A stretch of DNA of 64,000 nt, taken from Pedobacter ginsenosidimutans (GTDB lineage Bacteria > Bacteroidota > Bacteroidia > Sphingobacteriales > Sphingobacteriaceae). The stretch is taken from positions 48,469-112,468 of the forward strand of contig NZ_LMZQ01000028.1 of assembly GCF_001442625.1 (NCBI RefSeq), in the 5' to 3' direction. Shown piece after piece: positions 61,128 through 64,000 of this stretch. The notes below the pieces were generated by a model. That model was not told where the DNA came from. It made no database searches and was given only the letters and a program-made list of their open reading frames with translations. Within the stretch, counting starts at the first letter, position 1. Every line of letters begins with the position of its first letter. Both the position numbers and the translations under genes were made by a program.

Positions 61128-62006
61128 ATGGGATTATTATCTAAAATTTTCGGAAAGAAAAATGTTGCCGAACGCGAGGGTGAGCCAGATATGGTTTATG
61201 TGCCGAGTGAAGATGAACGGATGAACTGGGCGATCGAAAAAGCCAATTTAACCCTTTGGTATTTCGAACAAAGTTTAAAAAATCAACAACCTTACCAGAA
61301 CTATTTTTCGATTAAAGTGCTTATTACAGATGGTGATGAAGGCGAACATATTTGGTTAACAGATCCACATTTTGATGATGAAGGAAACTTATTTGGTACC
61401 GTTGGAAACGAACCGGTAAATATTCGTTCCGTAAAATTTAATCAAAAAATCGGCATAAAGCGCGATTTGATCTCAGACTGGATGATTATTGAAAACGGCA
61501 GGTTAATTGGCGGTTATACCATACGGGCCATTAGGGATGGCGTTGCAGAAAAAGAGAAGGCGGCATTTGATAACAGTATAGATTTATATATTGATGAAGG
61601 CGTTGATCATTTCAAAGCCAATCTCGAAACACCAGAAGGTGCGATTCTGGCGATCGAAAAAGCCTACAAGAATAAAGATATTGATGCTGCAATAGCCTGT
61701 AAGGATTTTTTTGAAGAAGCTAAATCTTTACTTTCTGTGATGAAAATGGAGATAGATCAGAATATTATCAACGAAACCGCTGAAGTGCTTAAACTATCTT
61801 TCATCAATAATATTGAGGAACATGGCTTCCCTGATTTTTCTACTGTCCAAAATGCTTTTCCGGAACGTAAAAAAGTTGACGAAACGCATTGGGTAATTAC
61901 AGAAGTATGCTGGTATCCAGATGGCGGAAAATCGGTGCAGTTGCTTAACACCTACAAATCGCCAAAAGGATGGGTGGTTTTAGGACCAGCGGGTCCGCAG
62001 GAATAA
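61128..62006 (+). CDS. DUF2314 domain-containing protein
   Basis: 292 residues, no signal peptide. Residues about 30-160 match DUF2314 (DERMNWAIEKANLTLWYFEQ, FSIKVLITDGDEGEHIWL, VGNEPVNIRSVKFNQKIG, DWMIIENGRLIGGYTIRAI). The second half (about 160-290) is a separate alpha/beta region resembling NTF2/SnoaL-like modules (AILAIEKAYKNKDIDAAIAC). The function of the domain is unknown. It lies 42 bp after the glycosylasparaginase gene, in the same direction. Confidence 0.8.
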   Translation: MGLLSKIFGKKNVAEREGEPDMVYVPSEDERMNWAIEKANLTLWYFEQSLKNQQPYQNYFSIKVLITDGDEGEHIWLTDPHFDDEGNLFGTVGNEPVNIRSVKFNQKIGIKRDLISDWMIIENGRLIGGYTIRAIRDGVAEKEKAAFDNSIDLYIDEGVDHFKANLETPEGAILAIEKAYKNKDIDAAIACKDFFEEAKSLLSVMKMEIDQNIINETAEVLKLSFINNIEEHGFPDFSTVQNAFPERKKVDETHWVITEVCWYPDGGKSVQLLNTYKSPKGWVVLGPAGPQE

Positions 62007-62025
62007 CATAAATTAACTTAATATA

Positions 62026-62784
62026 ATGAGTAAAGTGGCAATTGGTTGCTTAGAAGTATGTGCTAATTCTTATCAATCGGCACTAGCTGCCCAGAATGGT
62101 GGAGCGAAAAGAGTGGAGTTTTGCGATAACCTGGCAGAAGGTGGTACCACACCGAGTTATGCTCAAATTGCTTTGGCTAAGAAAAACCTATCCATCGAAA
62201 TTTGGCCAATTATCCGTCCGCGCGGAGGCGATTTTTTGTATTCTGAAATCGAGTTCGAGTTAATGAAAGAAGATATAAAAATCTGCAGATCATTAAATTG
62301 CGAAGGTATAGTTACCGGAATACTTAAGGCAGATGGCACTATCGATAAAGAAAGGTGCGCTGAACTGATTGAGTTAGCTAAACCTATGGAGGTGGCATTC
62401 CACAGGGCATTTGATATGAGTAACGATATGGATCAGGCATTGGAAGATTTAATCGCACTCAATATAAAAAGGGTGCTTACCTCTGGGGGTGCATCTTCTG
62501 CAATTCAGGGGACAGAAAAACTAGCACAGCTTGTAAAAAAGGCCAATGGCCGGATTACCATCATGCCTGGCGCAGGTATAAATGAAAACAACATTAAAAA
62601 CCTCATTGATCAAACAGGTGCCACGCAATTTCATGCTTCAGCAAAGGAATTTGTGCCAAGTAAAATGGAATTCAGAAACACGGAAACCAAAATGGGCAGT
62701 ATTGAAGACGAATATCGATACGAACTCACCTCCGAAATAAAAGTGAAGGCTTTGGTAGATTGTATAAATAAGGCTCTTAATTAA
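62026..62784 (+). CDS. cutC: CutC family protein
   Basis: 252 residues, TIM-barrel CutC family: LEVCANSYQSALAAQNGGAKRVEFCDNLAEGG at the start, IWPIIRPRGGDFLYSEIE, AFHRAFDMSNDMDQALEDLI, KRVLTSGGASSA and IMPGAGINENNI. The family was named for copper homeostasis, but the role is debated. The gene follows DUF2314 by 19 bp. The region 62785-63310 that follows has only repeats. Confidence 0.93.
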   Translation: MSKVAIGCLEVCANSYQSALAAQNGGAKRVEFCDNLAEGGTTPSYAQIALAKKNLSIEIWPIIRPRGGDFLYSEIEFELMKEDIKICRSLNCEGIVTGILKADGTIDKERCAELIELAKPMEVAFHRAFDMSNDMDQALEDLIALNIKRVLTSGGASSAIQGTEKLAQLVKKANGRITIMPGAGINENNIKNLIDQTGATQFHASAKEFVPSKMEFRNTETKMGSIEDEYRYELTSEIKVKALVDCINKALN

Positions 62785-63310
62785 GTTTGCCAAATAACTT
62801 TATAAATAGTCCTCATTTGTAACGAGGGCTGGCAAGATCTGCATTTGTAACGCGAAAGAGTAGTTTAATGGCGATAAAATCGCCTTTCTCCTCCATCCTC
62901 GTTGCAAACGAGGATGATATGCTAAAAATAATTTATAGTTAGCCGTGTAGGAAAGGATTGGTGATTTTTTATACAAGCCTCTGTTCTATAAACCCGGTAA
63001 AAGCGGCAGCCTCCGATCTTTTATCGGAGCTATAGCGAATAACGGGACTGCTGTTCCCGAAGCATTACTGAATGCCCATTTTCTAATAAAAAACCTAATC
63101 ATAAGATACGTGTGTGTTTTTATTCGCATTATGCTATAAATTGTTAAAATCATTTTTAGCATCCAATACTTTGAGCTGAGTTCACATTTTATTATCTATT
63201 TTATTTAGTTGTTCCTATTTCAGTATGTAAACTCACGAACAAAAACTGTATATATTGAATTAATATTCAAGTAATTAGTTATATTTAATCAAACCAATAA
63301 ACTAATTATC
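62785..63310. repeat. Intergenic region with two dispersed palindromes
   Basis: 62800-62925: TCCTCATTTGTAACGAGG, CGATAAAATCG and CATCCTCGTTGCAAACGAGGATG form a set of palindromes. 62996-63055: GCGGCAGCCTCCGAT...ATCGGAGCTATAGCGAAT, the inverted copy of the element at 40808-40868. From 63100 to 63310 the DNA is AT-rich and holds the promoter of the next gene; no clear consensus match was seen. Confidence 0.65.
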
Positions 63311-63838
63311 ATGAAAAAATTATCATCTCTTATTATGACTACCTTACTTTTTGCAGCATGTGAAAATAAGGAAACTAAAACTACTGATATGGCAGCAGCT
63401 GCAGATAGTACCAAATACCCATATACCATTAAACAGGTGCAAAACTGGGAAATGAACCCCGATACAAAAAATGCAGTAACCGCAATGACCCTTATTAAAA
63501 CATTCGAAAATTTAGATACAGCCAGTATGAGCAAGGTGCTTGCCGACAGTGTGGCCTTAGACCTGGATGGTTACAAATTTAAAGGGACAAAACCTCAGCT
63601 CCTGAAAGAATTACAGGGCGAATTCGACAAAATGAAGGGCTTTAAAATCGACATGCAAGATATGGAATCGGTTATAAACAAAGATAAAAGTGAAGAATGG
63701 GTAAGCCTGTGGTACAACCAGATTTCTACAACAAAGCAAGGAAAAACCGATACAGTAGCTTTGTTTAACGACATTAAATTGAAAAATGGAAAGGTTGTCA
63801 GATTATCAGAATATGTTCAGCATCCAATGAAGAAATAG
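63311..63838 (+). CDS. SnoaL/NTF2-like lipoprotein
   Basis: 175 residues with lipobox LFAAC. After a short flexible linker (ENKETKTTDMAAAADS) the rest (residues about 50-175) has an NTF2-like fold pattern: MTLIKTFENLDTASMSKVLADSVALDLDGYKFKGT and WVSLWYNQISTTKQGK. Such proteins often bind small ligands. Function unknown; it is not linked to its neighbours. Confidence 0.65.
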   Translation: MKKLSSLIMTTLLFAACENKETKTTDMAAAADSTKYPYTIKQVQNWEMNPDTKNAVTAMTLIKTFENLDTASMSKVLADSVALDLDGYKFKGTKPQLLKELQGEFDKMKGFKIDMQDMESVINKDKSEEWVSLWYNQISTTKQGKTDTVALFNDIKLKNGKVVRLSEYVQHPMKK

Positions 63839-63846
63839 CTTAAAAG

Positions 63847-64000
63847 AAGCTCTATCATAAATATAGATTGTCATCCTGAACCTGTCGAAGAACTAGATTA
63901 AACAGCCTTGGCAACGTGTTTCGACAAGCTCTCCGCAGGAGTCCTTTGGACAACATGACAAAACCTGAAGAGAAATTACTTTTATGATACAGCCTCTTTT
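63847..64000. repeat. Dispersed palindromic element (GTATCAT ends), second copy
   Basis: TCTATCATAAATATAGA, GTCATCCTGAACCTGTCGAAG, GTTTCGACAAGCTC, ACATGACAAAA and, at the end, TTATGATACAGCCTCTTT. It shares ends and core with 12653-12776 and is about 30 bp longer because of an insertion after GACAAGCTC. It reaches the window edge. Confidence 0.7.

Overview
This 64 kb window looks like the chromosome of a Bacteroidota species close to Pedobacter (family Sphingobacteriaceae). Supporting signs are an AT-rich genome with start codons lacking Shine-Dalgarno sequences, promoters of the TTTG/TANNTTTG type (clear at the SRP RNA and tRNA-Lys genes), many SPI and lipobox signal peptides, LytTR and HxlR regulators, FucP-type sugar transporters, and a GH106/GH127/DUF5703 polysaccharide-degrading cluster. 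The genus is inferred from gene content, not proven.

Layout. 1-4.2 kb: the end of a histidine kinase, a metallophosphoesterase, a DUF763 protein, and a RAYT-like Y1 transposase embedded in about five copies of a multi-hairpin repeat. 4.2-15.7 kb: housekeeping genes, namely gltBD, the SRP RNA, a transaldolase, a GmhB-type phosphatase, a sugar MFS transporter, a formylglycine-generating-enzyme-like lipoprotein and tRNA-Lys. 15.7-17.5 kb: a comparatively GC-rich Gfo/Idh/MocA oxidoreductase gene bracketed by imperfect direct repeats, the first of which abuts the tRNA, followed by another copy of the multi-hairpin repeat. 17.5-38 kb: an accessory region with two serine hydrolases, a DJ-1/PfpI pair, small secreted proteins, a LytS/LytTR two-component system, an ABC exporter, tandem lipoproteins, VOC and cupin proteins, an SDR/HxlR divergent pair, an esterase, and several decayed genes.

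38-57 kb: a carbohydrate region. araB-araD-araA (+ strand) convert L-arabinose to D-xylulose 5-phosphate, which can enter the pentose phosphate pathway served by the transaldolase. Facing it is an eight-gene minus-strand array: FucP-type permease, GH106 alpha-L-rhamnosidase, a small secreted protein, GH127, a sialate O-acetylesterase-type esterase, a DUF5703 hydrolase, an L-fucose-dehydrogenase-like SDR and a zinc alcohol dehydrogenase. Together these suggest deacetylation and trimming of rhamnose/arabinose-rich pectic side chains, uptake of the released deoxysugar, and its oxidation. No SusC/SusD pair lies in the window. 57-64 kb: a C-terminally altered ApbE gene fused to a MaoC-like remnant, a methionine aminotransferase/omega-amidase pair, a glycosylasparaginase-like enzyme, a DUF2314 protein, cutC and a lipoprotein.

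At least five families of short intergenic palindromic repeats are scattered through the window. The most notable are the multi-hairpin units around the RAYT gene, and a repeat that appears to have become the N-terminal coding region of the DUF5703 enzyme. No CRISPR array, prophage or complete insertion sequence was seen. All assignments come from reading the sequence; no database search was run.
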